A stretch of 64,000 bases of DNA from Macrosoma leucophasiata (taxonomy: Eukaryota; Arthropoda; Insecta; Lepidoptera; Hedylidae), in assembly GCA_036365455.1 (NCBI GenBank), contig JAWQUS010000021.1:19652001-19716000 (forward strand), read 5' to 3'. The notes beneath the pieces were generated by a model. That model was given only the letters and a program-made list of their open reading frames with translations, had not been told where the DNA came from and did no database searches. Of the stretch, positions 63,998 through 64,000 are shown one piece after another; position 1 is the stretch's first letter, and each line of letters opens with the position of its first letter. A program made the position numbers and the translations under genes.

Positions 63998-64000
63998 TTA

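Overview
The window looks like lepidopteran (moth or butterfly) nuclear DNA. It is AT-rich, has no bacterial-type operons and no intact host gene that I can recognise, and is packed with repeats typical of that order. These include about 35 full or partial copies of a roughly 290-bp SINE resembling the Bombyx Bm1 superfamily, several tRNA-derived SINE families, a 5S-rRNA-derived SINE, Lep1/Helitron-like elements ending in CTAG, MITEs, and RTE, Jockey and Penelope-type retroelements. The order-level assignment is an inference from the repeat repertoire.

Layout. 1-13.9 kb: SINE, MITE and Helitron debris, a minus-strand LINE reverse-transcriptase fragment (7.3-7.8 kb), and a tandem array of LINE-tail-like units (8.86-10.35 kb) interrupted by a small transposon with a 7-bp target duplication. 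14.1-16.0 kb: a GC-rich, broken Jockey-clade retrotransposon (zinc-knuckle ORF1 plus part of the endonuclease). 16-28 kb: Helitron-like elements, SINE-B nested in a LINE tail, a 5S-type SINE, a 0.4-kb foldback element, and a decayed Jockey RT fragment split by a MITE. 28-44 kb: dense SINE-A copies, an internally deleted RTE derivative, TIR elements, and the other two copies of the 7-bp-target transposon. 44.76-47.65 kb: an RTE-clade retrotransposon with 5' leader, endonuclease, RT and C-terminal tail, flanked by an 11-bp target duplication but broken by frameshifts and an internal deletion. 47.9-50.0 kb: a Penelope-like element (RT YVDD and GIY-YIG endonuclease) flanked by ~0.75-kb inverted arms; a second, more diverged copy lies at 51.0-51.9 kb. 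52.3-53.3 kb: a diverged tandem repeat. 53.8-56.7 kb: a TIR-bounded element containing a SINE and a mariner. 57-60 kb: Helitron-like and SINE copies. 60.8-62.4 kb: a broken, apparently spliced gene of an uncharacterised family, enclosed by 17-bp terminal inverted repeats. 62.5-64.0 kb: a second RTE derivative, a Tc1-type MITE, and a TTA-flanked MITE that ends at the window edge.

The features do not form a pathway. They are layered insertions, and the nesting gives relative ages: for example SINE-B into SINE-A, SINE-D into a MITE, SINE-D into a Helitron, mariner into a TIR element, and RTE into an older repeat. The most novel candidate is the TIR-bounded unit at 60.8-62.4 kb, whose encoded protein has no transposase motif that I recognise. 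Boundaries were read by eye. Family names that rest on memory of related repeats are marked as such.
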